From Acanthosepion lycidas (lineage: Eukaryota > Mollusca > Cephalopoda > Sepiida > Sepiidae): 64,000 nt of DNA. Position numbers and translations under genes: made by a program. The notes under the pieces were generated by a model. It was not told the origin of the DNA. It did not search any database and saw only the letters and a program-made list of their open reading frames with translations. Below are positions 22,801 through 33,649 of the stretch, piece after piece; within the stretch, counting starts at the first letter, position 1; each line of letters opens with the position of its first letter. The stretch covers positions 21,978,172-22,042,171 of the forward strand of contig OZ010605.1 in the NCBI GenBank assembly GCA_963932145.1. The letters are read 5' to 3'.

Positions 22801-23328
22801 AAAAGACAGAGGGAAGCTAAGTTAAGGCAGTGGGTAAGAAACTGAAATTGAAATGCCAGGACAGGACAAATAATATTTCAGATTCTTTTTTTGGGGGGTA
22901 TTAACAAGCTCTAAACATATAGCGAGAAAAAATGAACCATATATTGCAGCAATATACAAGGAATGGAAGAATTTTATTGAAAAGTTAAAAATATGTAACA
23001 TAGATTCGGTCGAGAAAAATTGTCTTCCACGATACAGTGAATCAGGAGAATGCATTGTAATTAATTTAATACATCCTTTCTTGTTATTGCCAACGGAAAA
23101 CGTTAGACCAAGAAGAGACAATTAATCACTCTTCTGGGGGTTAGAACTAACCATCCCGAGGTATGGCTGAAAGGGTACTTTCAAACGATTAATTAAGATC
23201 AGTTTCGATTTGGAGACGTTAAAATAAACAAGCCAATCATTAGCACGCAAAGCGTTAGAGAGGGGAATGAGAACAAAAGTAAAGAGACATGTTTAAGAAA
23301 AGGATACAGAGAAAGACGAGGAACAAGC

Positions 23329-23480
23329 TCAGGGTGTCAGATGTCGATTGACATTACACTTGAATATTTGAAGATTATAGACATCTGGGAAGCATGTAAT
23401 AGGAAAGGAGTTCCACAGACTGGAAGTGCGAGAGAAGAAACTGTTTGAGTAGAAGAAACGGGTACATTTAATCTTTCTGA
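23329..23480 (-). pseudogene. jockey-like LINE, pol C-terminal fragment
   Basis: The minus frame reads FFYSNSFFSRTSSLWNSFP then NLQIFKCNVNRHLTP and a stop, the family's C-terminal block in good condition. Upstream it is cut by a T-rich tract (23490-23530), probably a poly(A) tail of another insertion read from the other strand. Confidence 0.75.
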
Positions 23481-23492
23481 TTACTCTACTCA

Positions 23493-23530
<38 letters not shown>

Positions 23531-23539
23531 ATCAACTGT

Positions 23540-25110
23540 TTTCAGCTGTTGCATTCTCCGGGATTCATCTTTGACTCAGAAACCAGGAAAGTGATATTCT
23601 TTACGGTTGTCTCACAATTATGCCACCGTTCCGCTAAATTTAATCTTTCTAAAATATGACAAGAAATAGACAATTAAAATGCTAATACAAAGTAAAAGCA
23701 AAAAAAAAAAAAAAAATGAAATATCCCAGTGTATAAATTAGCGTTTCTTTAAACACCTAATAGAATCTAATCAGCGATATTTTTATTCAGATATGTTACT
23801 TTTTAGGGGAGCGAACATAATTCTCTTTTGGAAAGACAACATAAGTATTTGGAATTATTCATTTGGATGGCTGAAATTCTATCCAGCCAGATATACTTAC
23901 CCGGTTTGCACAGACATTTCCACATCGGTAGCTAATCTTAGCGGTCTCAGGCAGGGAGCAGGTGTTTTCGAAAGACGCCTAAATCTAGTTAAGTCGGTTC
24001 CATTCTAAACTATACCCTCAAGCTCTCTAAGGAATCGAATTGGTGTTCTGCTTGTTCAAACGATGGAGAATTATTCTAACGAACTGACCAGACAGAAAAT
24101 AATGCTGCTAAAGTTCGTATGAAAAACAAATATATTACAAATGAATAAAAAGGATAATCCAAAGAAATAATATTAATCCTCGCATTCTTGTTGACTGATT
24201 CGATAAGCACCTCATGTCCCTGATGAGTAAAAGGACGTCTCGAATATAATATCAACAAACAATGATTGCGCTACTCATAATGAAATTAGTTGATTGGCAT
24301 TGGTTACTGAGAGTTAGTAAGCAGAATAAAATCCCCGAAGGTATTCGAGAGTTATTCTTGTGTATATAGTTCCAATTGGTGGTCGTGCAGTAAGAAAATC
24401 GATTTTATTGATACTTGGACAACAACTGTACAAATTTAAAAAGATCGATTAAAATTTATTAGTTGATGAGTCTGAAATTTGTATTATTTCTAAAGTATTG
24501 TAGAAAAAAAGTTGATGATTTAAAATTTAATTTTGTTGTCAATTTCAAGTTTTCGGCCCAAATAAAAGATATTTTCTTTAAATATTGAGATTTCTAATTA
24601 CCCGTATTTCAAAATGAAAAATGTAACTTTGTCTTTGGTGTTCTTTTTTTTATTTTTTTATTTTTACTGAATAACATGACAAGTTTTGAATAATAATAAC
24701 ATGTTTTTAGACCACCAACATTAGTTTTCGAAATGTACAACAGAATAAGTGGTGACTTAACAGCAGGAAATAAAAATTAAATGAAGAAATAAAGGAAAAC
24801 CTGACTGAGAAGTAAGAGAATTAAGTAGAAGGAAATAAGAAAAAAAAAGAAAAAAAGAAAGAAAAAAGACAGCCGATGGACACATCTAGAAGACGAAGCT
24901 TCGATTGCAAGCAAAGTGATCGTCAGAAGGTCGTGATCAAGAAGTCATGTGAAAGAGTCTCTCGCGTATAAAAATGAAAAAGACAAAGAAGTGTAGAAAT
25001 AATTATAATAAGAAGTACATTTTTACGGCGATTAATATATTTTTTATTAATGTTCACCTATTAAAATCTCAGAAAAGCACCTGAAGTTAGTGAGTTACTT
25101 AATGTGATGT
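23540..25110. other. no recognisable feature
   Basis: AT-rich, with A-rich tracts at 23699-23716 and 24839-24868. The 71-codon frame at 23793-24008 has no motif I recognise. Confidence 0.45.
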
Positions 25111-25124
25111 GAGCTACAGGCGTA

Positions 25125-25768
25125 AGAATAGGAAAAAGAATATTGCAAGGAAAGGGACCAAACATATTCGCAAGTTTAAGCATCTGGGAAGTGTTCTGAC
25201 GCAGGACGGAAGGTGCGGAGCTGAGATCCGAAGACCGATTTGGATGGCCAATGATTCATTTCAGAAGCTGGGGTGAATACTGGCAAACAGGAAGACTTCT
25301 ATGGTGATAAAAAAAAAAAAGACTACTGCGCTGCTACGTGACATCTGTTCTTCTATACGGCAACGCATGTTGGATGATATCTTCAAGCATGAAGAAGAGA
25401 CTCGAGACGGCGGAGATGTGGTTCTACAGAAAGATGTTGACGATATCATGGGCCGAGCATGTGAGCAACGATGAGATCTTGCTAAGGATGCAAACAAGGA
25501 GAATGCTTAACGTAAGAGGAAGATGAAACGTTTGGGACACGTGATGAGAAAGGAGGGCCTGGAGAATCTGATACTCACGGGACGAAAAGAGGGAAAAGGA
25601 GACAGGAGAAAGCAGCGCATGACATATGTGGTGGGCTTGGGTAGGTGGATGGCGGAGCGTGGTCTGGGGGAGTTGACCGAAACACAAAACCTCTTGAGGG
25701 TCACAAAAGATAGGGGGAAGTGGAGGGCCGTGATCCCCTACATCCTGAAAGGACATGGCACATAAAAA
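25125..25768 (+). pseudogene. RTE-like LINE, reverse transcriptase thumb and C-terminus
   Basis: The translation gives FKHLGSVLTQDGRCGAEIRR, then LLRCYVTSVLLYGNACWMIS with KRLETAEMWFYRKMLTISW (25320-25450), then LGHVMRKEGLENLILTGRKE and LLRVTKDRGKWRAV to a stop at about 25763. This is the thumb and tail following the palm of RTE-type non-LTR reverse transcriptases. The palm itself is missing. Two long open stretches overlap in different frames near 25523, so there is a frameshift there, and an A-run near 25310 disrupts the start. Clade is tentative; a related antisense copy lies at 60.26-61.0 kb. Confidence 0.78.
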
Positions 25769-25965
25769 AGAAGGTAAGGGAGGAGTGATAAGGACTGACG
25801 ACACATTGAAGAGGTTAATGTACTGTTCCTGAAAGCATCTCTGCAGAGGTCTGTTCCATACACTATCGGTTCCTGGAAAGAAGCTGAGTAGAACACCTTT
25901 CTAATGAATGGAATGCGTAGGGATATAAAGAGAATCAACCTCTTCCTTGCTCTCAAAGGTTTTAG

Positions 25966-26543
25966 CCCTTTGAGCCCTGATCACCGGTTTACCGGTGCTA
26001 GAGAAAAATGACGTAATGCCCAGCCACCGGTTTAACAGTGGTAGAGAAAAATGACTTAATGCCCAGCCACCGGATGAACAGTGGTAGAGAAAAATGACTT
26101 AATGCCCAGCCACCGGATGAACAGTGGTAGAGAAAAATGACGTAATGTCCAGCCACCGGATGAACAGTGGTAGAGAAAAATGACTTAATGCCCAGCCACC
26201 GGATGAACAGTGGTAGAGAAAAATGACTTAATGTCCAGCCACCGGATGAACAGTGGTAGAGAAAAATGACTTAATGCCCAGCCACCGGATGAACAGTGGT
26301 AGAGAAAAATGACTTAATGCCCAGCCACCGGATGAACAGTGGTAGAGAAAAATGACTTAATGCCCAGCCACCGGATGAACAGTGGTAGAGAAAAATGACT
26401 TAATGTCCAGCCACCGGTTGTAAGGTAAGTAAACACTTGTAACTAAATGTATATCTACCGAGAAAAATTACATATCAATTATTTGCAAATTTTGACTCAG
26501 GCGCTGAGACAGAAATTTGTTCAGGAACTAAGGCCACAAAGGG
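25966..26543. mobile_element. piggyBac-type MITE containing a 43-bp satellite
   Basis: The ends are CCCTTTGAGCCCTGATC (left) and the complement of CCCTTTGTGGCC (right), next to TTAG (25962-25965) and TTAA (26544-26547). CCCTTTG beside TTAA is a piggyBac-type end. There is no coding sequence. Most of the interior, 25978-26420, is a 43-bp tandem repeat. Confidence 0.8.
25978..26420. repeat. 43-bp minisatellite, about ten units
   Basis: CAGCCACCGGATGAACAGTG starts at 26064 and every 43 bp to 26365, with variants at 26021 and 26408 and a first diverged unit at 25978. Units differ by one or two bases. The first unit holds a palindrome, CACCGGTTTACCGGTG, which later units have lost (CACCGGATGAACAGTG). 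Confidence 0.95.
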
Positions 26544-26699
26544 TTAAAAATGGTATTAACGATGGAGTTGCGATAAGCCTGAAACGTGCTACCTTAGTTA
26601 ATACTGTACCGTCATTTTCCCATCGAACTGAAGTACGCAAAAGAACACATATTTCAGCAACGTTTTTTCTTCGGTTTCATCGGTGAAGCATCAAATATT

Positions 26700-27850
26700 G
26701 GTGAGAGTTTCTATTTAGAAAACTAAATAAATTCTTAGGAAGAAAATTCTGTGAGAGTAACTCTGTGACATCGAGGTGTGATTTACCTGATCGAGAATAT
26801 TCCATTATGGTCTCATCTTTGGCAAAAAAATTTGGGGCTGGAATAGATCATTCTGTTTATATTAATGAAGTCAAAATTAGTTTCATGAATTGAGAAAAGA
26901 TATTATTAAGTAAACCTAAAATTCATGACGGAGCCGATTTTTGTCTTAACGTTTTCAGTTATGCTAGAGTGGTTCACTAAACTAAACTAAAGCTAATGCC
27001 CTGTTAATTTTAACGCTCCCAAAACGAAGTTGCTCTCGTTTAATCACCTGAGAGAATCATTTTCTCTGTAGATCAGCATGGCTGATGCTAACCTCATGGA
27101 GAGTGATTCGTTGCACCTTCTAATAATAACGTGTTTCTACTTATATGAAGTGAAAAAATAATTCAATCAATTAATAAGATTGCACCTATGATTTACAGTT
27201 TCGAGCCAAATATTTTTTTTTCTCGCCAGAATCTATCTTACATATTTTAAGACTACCCTTCACCTTGCTCTGAATATTGCTGATACATATTAGGTTGGTG
27301 CAAAAATAATGACGTAATAATGTCGTTTTTTGACGTATTTTTAAGGTCAAACAACGACATTATTACGTCATTATTTTTGCACCAACCTAATATATGGCGG
27401 CAAGCCTGTTGTATATTTAGAGATTCAACAGAAGAATCTGCAATGTTATGGGTCCTGATCTGGCATATCGGTTTCAGTCAATTTTTCATCACCTTAACGT
27501 AATTTCCCTGTGCCATTTCTGTAAATATTTTCTTCGTAATTGTCCTGATGAATATTCCTCTATGGTATCGAAACTTTACGAATTTAAGCTCAGTACTAGA
27601 TTGGCGGTAAAGTCTCATTATTTTGCATTTGAAATGGCTAGATGTAGCCATGAGTTTCATAGTAACATTTTTTCTCCCGCATTTCTTTCTTGTGGAGCTC
27701 TCTTCCAGTCAAATTTGACCTTCAAAAATTGAATGTCATTTATTGTCTTTCCTTAATAGTTTTTTTTTGTATTCTCTTAGACTCAGGAACCCTTTTTAGT
27801 CTTTATTACCTTGCTTGGGATGAAATAAAAAAACAAAAAAAAAAAAAAAA
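26700..27850 (+). pseudogene. jockey-like LINE copy carrying a MITE
   Basis: 26990-27125 reads VNFNAPKTKLLSFNHL and MADANLMESDSLHLL, the segment after the RT palm. 27215-27288 reads a decayed SPESILHIFK region. After MITE copy 4, 27430-27730 continues with MGPDLAYRFQSIFHHLNVISLCHF, YEFKLSTRLAVKSH and the C-terminal block. The 3' end shows TTACCTTGCTTGGGATGAAAT then an A-rich tail (27826-27850). Several shifts and stops are present; the palm motifs are not recognisable. Confidence 0.72.
27290..27390. mobile_element. mariner MITE, copy 4 (long form)
   Basis: A 101-bp palindrome with TTAGGTTGGTGC ends and TA flanks (27288-27289, 27391-27392). The interior has GACGTAATAATGTCG. It interrupts a LINE reading frame, so it landed after the LINE. 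Confidence 0.95.
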
Positions 27851-28190
27851 CTAGTCACCTGTTCCGTATCTTCTTCCTCAGAATAGGAGAATGACACTAA
27901 TGAAACGATTTCAAGATAACTGGCGACAGAACTATACACAGGAAAAACTAGATTCATTATGTTAGATAAATATGAAAAAGATTTAACCGGAATTCTAACG
28001 TGATTCAAAGTTTTCGCATTTTATGCTGTTACACTATTTCCTCATATATATATATATATACAGTACGTCTCAATATTGCATATAAATGAAGAACATTATA
28101 TGTAAGTAGTGATAATACATTGGGTTGTTGTCATTTCCGTATGAGGAGGTGAGCTGAAAAAGTTTATTAGGGATTCTTGTTTAATATATA

Positions 28191-29444
28191 CAGGGTGTTG
28201 CACCAAAATCCGACACTTGACAAAAAGAAAACGAAATAGGCAATAAAAACAAAAGTTGTATATGCAGAGACCCGACATTTTTTTTAGTAACAGTTAGAGT
28301 TACATGCAACATTACTTTGTAATGTAACCACCGCCGGCGGCGACGACCATCTCAAGGCGGGCACGAAATGAGTCACACGCTTTGGCAAACATGTCCTTGA
28401 CCATAGCAGCAAAAACCTTCAGAGAGTCGACCGTGTTTTGGGTGTTCTTGTTGGTCTTGGCCTTGATCACGCCCAAGAAGAAATAAATAAGGGGTTGCAG
28501 TCGGGTGAGGAGGGCGTCCAAAATTCTGGCGACCAATGGTGAGGAACATTGTTGAGCAGCCACACCTGGGTCGTCTTGGCCTTGTGTGCAGGAGCGGAGT
28601 CCTGCTGGAAGACGTAGGGCCGTCCTGCGGCGATCTCGTTTATCTAGAGTTTCGTCACGCTCCTCAGAACCTCCTGGTAAATCTCAGCGGTGATTCTCAG
28701 GCCCTTTTGAAAGAAGAATGGAGGCATGACGTTTTCATCGCTGGACATGACGCCAAGGATCATCACGGAGGAGGGAAACTCCGTATGTTTCACGGCGGGA
28801 AACTCCTCGATGTCTTTGCAGATCCACTTGTTCTGTCTGTTGCTCGTCTGGTCCTGGATGAAATTCTTTTCATCAGAGAAGAACCTTAGCATCCCAGCGG
28901 ACCCGTGCTTGAGCGCATTCAAAAAGCCCCCCCCACCCTTGACCTTCCTCGACTACTTGGAGTTATTCGTGATGAGAATGTCGTAAGACATGCGGTAGGA
29001 GGAGTAACCAATGTCCTTCTTGATCGTTCGGCAGATCGTCGATATGTGACAGCCCATGTCAACGACGATCTTGGCGTAGCTCTGGCGTCCATCATTGTCG
29101 ACTGTCTCCCTGACGGGGCGACGAACTCGTCAGTAGAACGAACGTTGTGGGCCTTTCCTATGACAGTAAACTCGTCCTTGTTATCACACGCCTTTCACTC
29201 TGTCCAAATGTCCATGAACATGATCCTCATGAACCCAAACAAGACCATTACTTCCACAGGCTTCTTCCCGACGCGAAAAGAAGCTACTACCGCTGCTCTA
29301 TGCTCATATTCCATCCTGGAAAAGGGTAGAGAAAAAAAGGTAGTTAGTTGTCAAACTGTCGGGTATCTGCATATACAATTTTTGTTTTTATTACCTATTT
29401 CGTTTTCTTTTTGTCAACTGTCGGATTTTGCTGCAACAACCGCT
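28191..29444 (-). mobile_element. mariner-like transposon with long terminal inverted repeats
   Basis: The ends are inverted repeats of about 80 bp starting CAGGGTGTTGCACCAAAATC on the left, matched by TTTTGCTGCAACAACCG-type sequence on the right, with TA on both sides. The minus-strand transposase shows FFSDEKNFIQDQTSNRQNKW (first Asp), VFQQDSAPAHKAKTTQ (second Asp) and PSSPDCNPL. The spacing to the third acid position is 37, so the family is probably DD37D. The third acid is lost and one base is missing just there. The C-terminus KACDSFRARLEMVVAAGGGY is intact in another frame. Length is near the family norm; several frameshifts make it inactive. Confidence 0.85.
28312..28922 (-). pseudogene. 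mariner transposase catalytic domain, frameshifted
   Basis: 28922-28644 encodes the first catalytic block and the VMILGVMSSDENVMPPFFF strand, which follows the first Asp. 28640-28480 carries the second Asp block in a shifted frame. 28563-28312 encodes the end (NTVDSLKVFAAMVKDMFAKA...). The helix-turn-helix half upstream (28930-29340) is much more degraded. GC content is clearly higher than the surroundings (CGCC-rich codons), unlike other elements here, hinting at a separate origin. Confidence 0.78.
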
Positions 29445-29459
29445 TACAAAACTTAATTT

Positions 29460-30085
29460 TAGATTACTATATATTAATAAACAATAAATAGGAACTCACA
29501 GTCAAACTGAAGGCGTATTTATGGAACAAGTTTAGACTGCTTCTACAACCGTTGAATATTTAGCTAAATTATGTTTACATATAACTTAGATGCGATGTAA
29601 GAATTGTGTTCACAATTTAAAAACCAATGGTAAATATTTGTAGGGTTGTCAACATAAACCTAGGCATGGGCGAAAAGGGATTTTTATTCAAGAAACAATT
29701 TGGGGAAAATATCAATTGTTTCTCAAGCCGTGAAGTTTTAGGAATATTTTATATTTTTTCTGTCGGCAATAATACCCTTAGAAAAATGGAAATTATATCA
29801 ACCAATAGTATTATTATTCTGATTGCCTTTTTTGACAACATTTGATATTCTATGCTTATATATCATCTATTAACTAGTCTTCTTCATTTTGCGATTATTT
29901 CACTTGAAATAGGGTTTTTTTTGTGATGGAGCAAGGTTTTATAAAATCATATTTTATAAAATCATTTTATCTGTATTCCAACGAAGATGAAAGGTTATTT
30001 TAATAGGATCTTAAATCTTATGGCATTTATAGCACAAATGTGAAATGTGTATTTTGAGCAAACTTTCATGAAAATGAATCATTAG

Positions 30086-30142
<57 letters not shown>

Positions 30143-30260
30143 TTTTACTCATTTGTTTATAATGTTGGGTGGCATTGCAAATATGTTTTACTTTGTTTAT
30201 CTTAGTTTAATCAGTGCATAGGTCATAAATATTTTATAATTCCATTCACGACACGATAGC
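29460..30260. repeat. AT-rich interval with (ATT)n at 30088-30140
   Basis: No gene seen. A pure ATT tract of about 17 units lies at 30088-30140, about 120 bp before a LINE fragment. Confidence 0.8.
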
Positions 30261-30920
30261 AATTCATATACCGCAAAGCAAGTTGATTATCTCTGTCGCC
30301 CCAGCAGGTTCATCCTTCAAATCTACAATTCAACCATTTGTCCTTGCATGGAATACAGCTGCCCTATATGCTCGGGTGCTCCCGCTGTCATCTCGAGATC
30401 CTCGACAAAAACCAGATACGGATATGTTATGTGGTTGGGCCTGATCTGGCAACTCACCTACAATCACTCTCTCATGAACGTGATGTGGTTTCCCCTCTGC
30501 CTTTTCTATAAGTATTTTCATGGCAAGTGCTTCGAAGAACTACTTTCATTGGTTTCCAAACTTCATGAATTTAAGCGTCCTACTAGGTTGTCATCTCGGT
30601 CCCATCTTTTCACTGTCGAAACTGTTAAATATCGCCGTCGCTTCTACTCCAACTGCTTCTTTTCTCGCACCCCCCTTCAGTGGAACTCCCTTCCTATCAA
30701 TTGCTTGCCTGATAGCCATAATCTTCAAATATTCAAATGTAATGTCAATCGACATTTTCTGATGTCTTGACCTTGATCCCTGTCCTTCTCTTTATCCTTT
30801 CCCCAACTACTCCTCTTTACTCTTACTCTCATTCTCTGAACCCCCTTCCGTGTTAGTGACCCTGCCTCCTTGCTCCCCAGCTGCTATCAAGATAAGTACA
30901 GGAATAATGAAAAAAAAAAA
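30260..30920 (+). pseudogene. jockey-like LINE, 5'-truncated 3' end with poly(A)
   Basis: 30505-30770 reads LCLFYKYFHGKCFEELLSLV, LHEFKRPTRLSSRSHLFTVE, FYSNCFFSRTPLQWNSLPIN and NLQIFKCNVNRHFLMS then a stop at 30768-30770. A decayed but recognisable upstream part (30340-30500) corresponds to ...RACHLVGPDLA.. in shifted frames. A pyrimidine-rich 3' untranslated region follows and ends in AATGAAAAAAAAAAAAG (30907-30921). This is the best-preserved 3' end of the family in the window and defines its terminus. Confidence 0.82.
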
Positions 30921-31604
30921 AGAAGCAATTACTGACATTCGCTAAATTTGGTACCGGTTAGTGTTGCATTTTACTAATCCTCCAGTACTAAATACTTGTT
31001 TGACTTGCAAATTCACATTCAAAATTATAGCTTTCACCTGGATATGAACACACCTTAAAATAGGCAGGTTGATCGATCTCTTAAAGTTTTGTATGAAATA
31101 AAACTTGATGCATTCAAAAAATATTTGAAGAGGGTTAATTTCTGTCTAAATTGACCAGGTCAAACTTTTGCATTATTTTACCTTTGTTTTGACTGACATT
31201 TTCATCATTTTGCTGTGGTCAAAATATAATCACATATTAATTAATTATTATATATGTGTTTCCATTTTTATTCAAAATTTAAAAAAATAGCGAAATTTTA
31301 GCATCCGAAGCTACCACAAACACATACAAAAAAAAAAAAAAATAATAATAATAACATAATGATACTGCGCTTTTTCTTCGTGGAACTGAAAGATGTGCGC
31401 AGGTTAAGATTTTACAAAATGGAAGAGAAAACTCTTTGGGTCCTGTCGCTGGATCCAACTAAAGTGTGAGTTTAATAAACGGTTAAGGCGTTGTAGAACT
31501 TGGAGAGGGGAATTAACAGGAGATAACTGATAACTAACATCCATTAGACATGGCACGTGGAGCTAGAGCAGTCTACCCCAGTGAGCGAAATATAGGTTTC
31601 AGTT

Positions 31605-31745
31605 CAACGTTCCAAACACCTGAAGAAGGCCGGAGCGTACAACGGCCGAAACGTTGTAATAAATATGGCGACAAAGATGAGGACAGTAGTCCGTCTAATG
31701 TAAATAGTGTACGTAATATCTCATCTCAGAAATATAGATATCTGC
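31605..31745 (+). mobile_element. Penelope-like terminal motif with hammerhead-like core
   Basis: At 31618-31650 the sequence runs CCTGAAGA, then GGCC, a 12-base loop, GGCC, GAAACG. CUGANGA - stem II - GAAA is the hammerhead ribozyme core, known from Penelope-like elements. It is followed by a single inverted unit of the 20.75-kb tandem repeat (31658-31745). The rest of the interval 30925-32100 shows nothing clear. Confidence 0.4.
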
Positions 31746-32169
31746 GATTAACAAGTATAGCATTTGAAAACGCGATTGACAAATACACCTTATCTTGGGA
31801 TATTGGTTAACGGGTCTACAATAATCGTGAGTTCAGTATACACTGGGTAACCTATTGAAAACTTGAAAAACAACTATTTAACAATAAATTATTTTTTTAA
31901 AGGTATAATATTATTATTATGCTTAGGGGCACTTCGACATATTATAATGATAATCAATCATATGACTGAGTAGTGAGTTCAATCCTCACTAGTTGCTCCA
32001 TAATTAGTCCCATCCGTGACACACGCTGAAAGATCGTATCACTTTTTATTCATGACTAAACAGATATTCTCGCAGTAGGCTGCCGTTTCCTTCTGCAGGA
32101 GACTGGTTACCATGTCTACAGTGATCCCATAGATGGGAGGAGAAGAGGTGATTATCCATACAGTCAATG

Positions 32170-32760
32170 ATGTGCAACTCTTAATGATCTAGGTTAACGA
32201 AACCTTAGCAGGCTTTGGGGTACGAATAAGCTTCAATAAAAAGGTGGTGATATTTCAGCCAGTGTCAGATAATGTGTAACAAAAGCTGGAGACAACAAAA
32301 TGATGAAATATGGGGAGACATTTCTACAGGTTGGAATAATTTTGAACCATCTTTCTTTGGATAATGAGATCAGAACAAAACAGTTACTGCGGCTTTTAAG
32401 ACTCTGAAAGTTTTTGTTTGGCTAGTAATGTTATTAAAAGTGCTCGTTTATAGAGTATGTGTGTTTTCTTGTCTTCTTTACTCCTACCGATTATGAGTAA
32501 TATACCAAAAGCATATCAAGGCCGTGGAAAAATTCTACCAATGGTACTTCCGTGCTATGTCCAAAATTCATTGTCTCTCAAAGAAATGGACACTGAAGAT
32601 TTGACGTTGGTTGGCATGCTCGGTATTAAGTAAAAAATCCATAAGAACATGTTACGGTACACGGGTAATTTGATTGGAGTTCAATAGAAAAATCATTAAA
32701 ATATTTTGAATGAGCTATGAATAATTGAAACCGGATCAGTGGGAGCGGAGGAGTTGCTTG
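32170..32760 (+). pseudogene. non-LTR reverse transcriptase remnant
   Basis: The translation gives GFGVRISFNKKVVIFQP (palm/thumb junction, usually FGL.IS..KTEV..QP) near 32215-32265, then YRVCVFSCLLYSYRL and HIKAVEKFYQWYFRAMSKIH near 32450-32570, then EDLTLVGMLGIK near 32595-32630. This order fits the thumb of L1/RTE-like pol proteins. Many stops and shifts; no catalytic motif kept. It may be the same family as the zinc-finger end at 10.7-11.2 kb. Confidence 0.6.
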
Positions 32761-33395
32761 AACACACCCGCGCACAAACACACATACTTACACTGTACTT
32801 TATATATAAGATTTTTGAAAAGTAAACAGCATGTTTGAATAGGTTATTTGTATGTTATCCAAGCGGTATTCAACTTTCAAATGTAAGATTAGGAAATCAG
32901 AAAGACAACCTTTATTTTACAATAAAAACCTCGAAAAGGAGTATAACATGAAAAAATAATGTTTTCTTTTTGTTTGTTTTTTTTTTGTTTGTTTATAATG
33001 CTACTGTAATTTTTCCTAACCATTTAACACGAAATATTTAAAATAAAAAAGGGGAAACTTGAACTTATATTAAAATAATTACAAATATTTACATTACAAA
33101 TAGCGAAGAAGGAAAGAGGAATTATTTTCAGATAATTAATATTATCTGTTATAATTGTGATTAATAACAAAATCAAAAGAACTCTATTTCAGGGCTCTTA
33201 TAAAATTTGATTTAACCATTTAAAAAGATATATAGTTACGAAAAAAGAATTTTCTTTTTGATGAGAGTATTTCGGCTTTTGCTGCAATCAGTTGTCATGA
33301 CGATGCACGAATTCAGCGTATTAAGTTTCTCAAGCCTTCTGCCGAAACGGTCCGAACTCTGTGCCGAGCTCTGCCGGAACTCTATGTCGCTGTTA

Positions 33396-33496
33396 TTAGG
33401 TTGGTGCAAAAATAATAACGTAATAATGTCGTTTTTTGACGTATTTTTAACGTCAAAAAACGACATTATTACGTCATTATTTTTGCATCGAGATAA
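33396..33496. mobile_element. mariner MITE, copy 5 (long form)
   Basis: A 101-bp palindrome, TA flanks (33394-33395, 33497-33498). The arms are nearly identical except at the extreme right end (GCATCGAGATAA). The interval 32770-33390 is otherwise AT-rich with no gene seen. Confidence 0.93.
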
Positions 33497-33649
33497 TAGC
33501 TCTTTGTACCATTTCTCCAGCCTCGTCCATTGAAAACGTGTGAATTCCTGCTTTTATGCATGACTAAGGTGTGGTTAAGCCTAGACGAATCAGGAAAGGA
33601 CCATGTATGGGCAAAATAAACTAATAAGGCACCATTTCTTTTAATTTCA

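Noticed and set aside
25978-26420. Regular 43-bp repeat as a CRISPR array
   Set aside because: Units are contiguous with no unique spacers, and the setting is eukaryotic; it is a minisatellite inside a MITE.
28536-29456. Long plus-strand frames of 117 and 183 codons
   Set aside because: Antisense to the mariner transposase; the GC-rich coding strand leaves the opposite strand open by chance.
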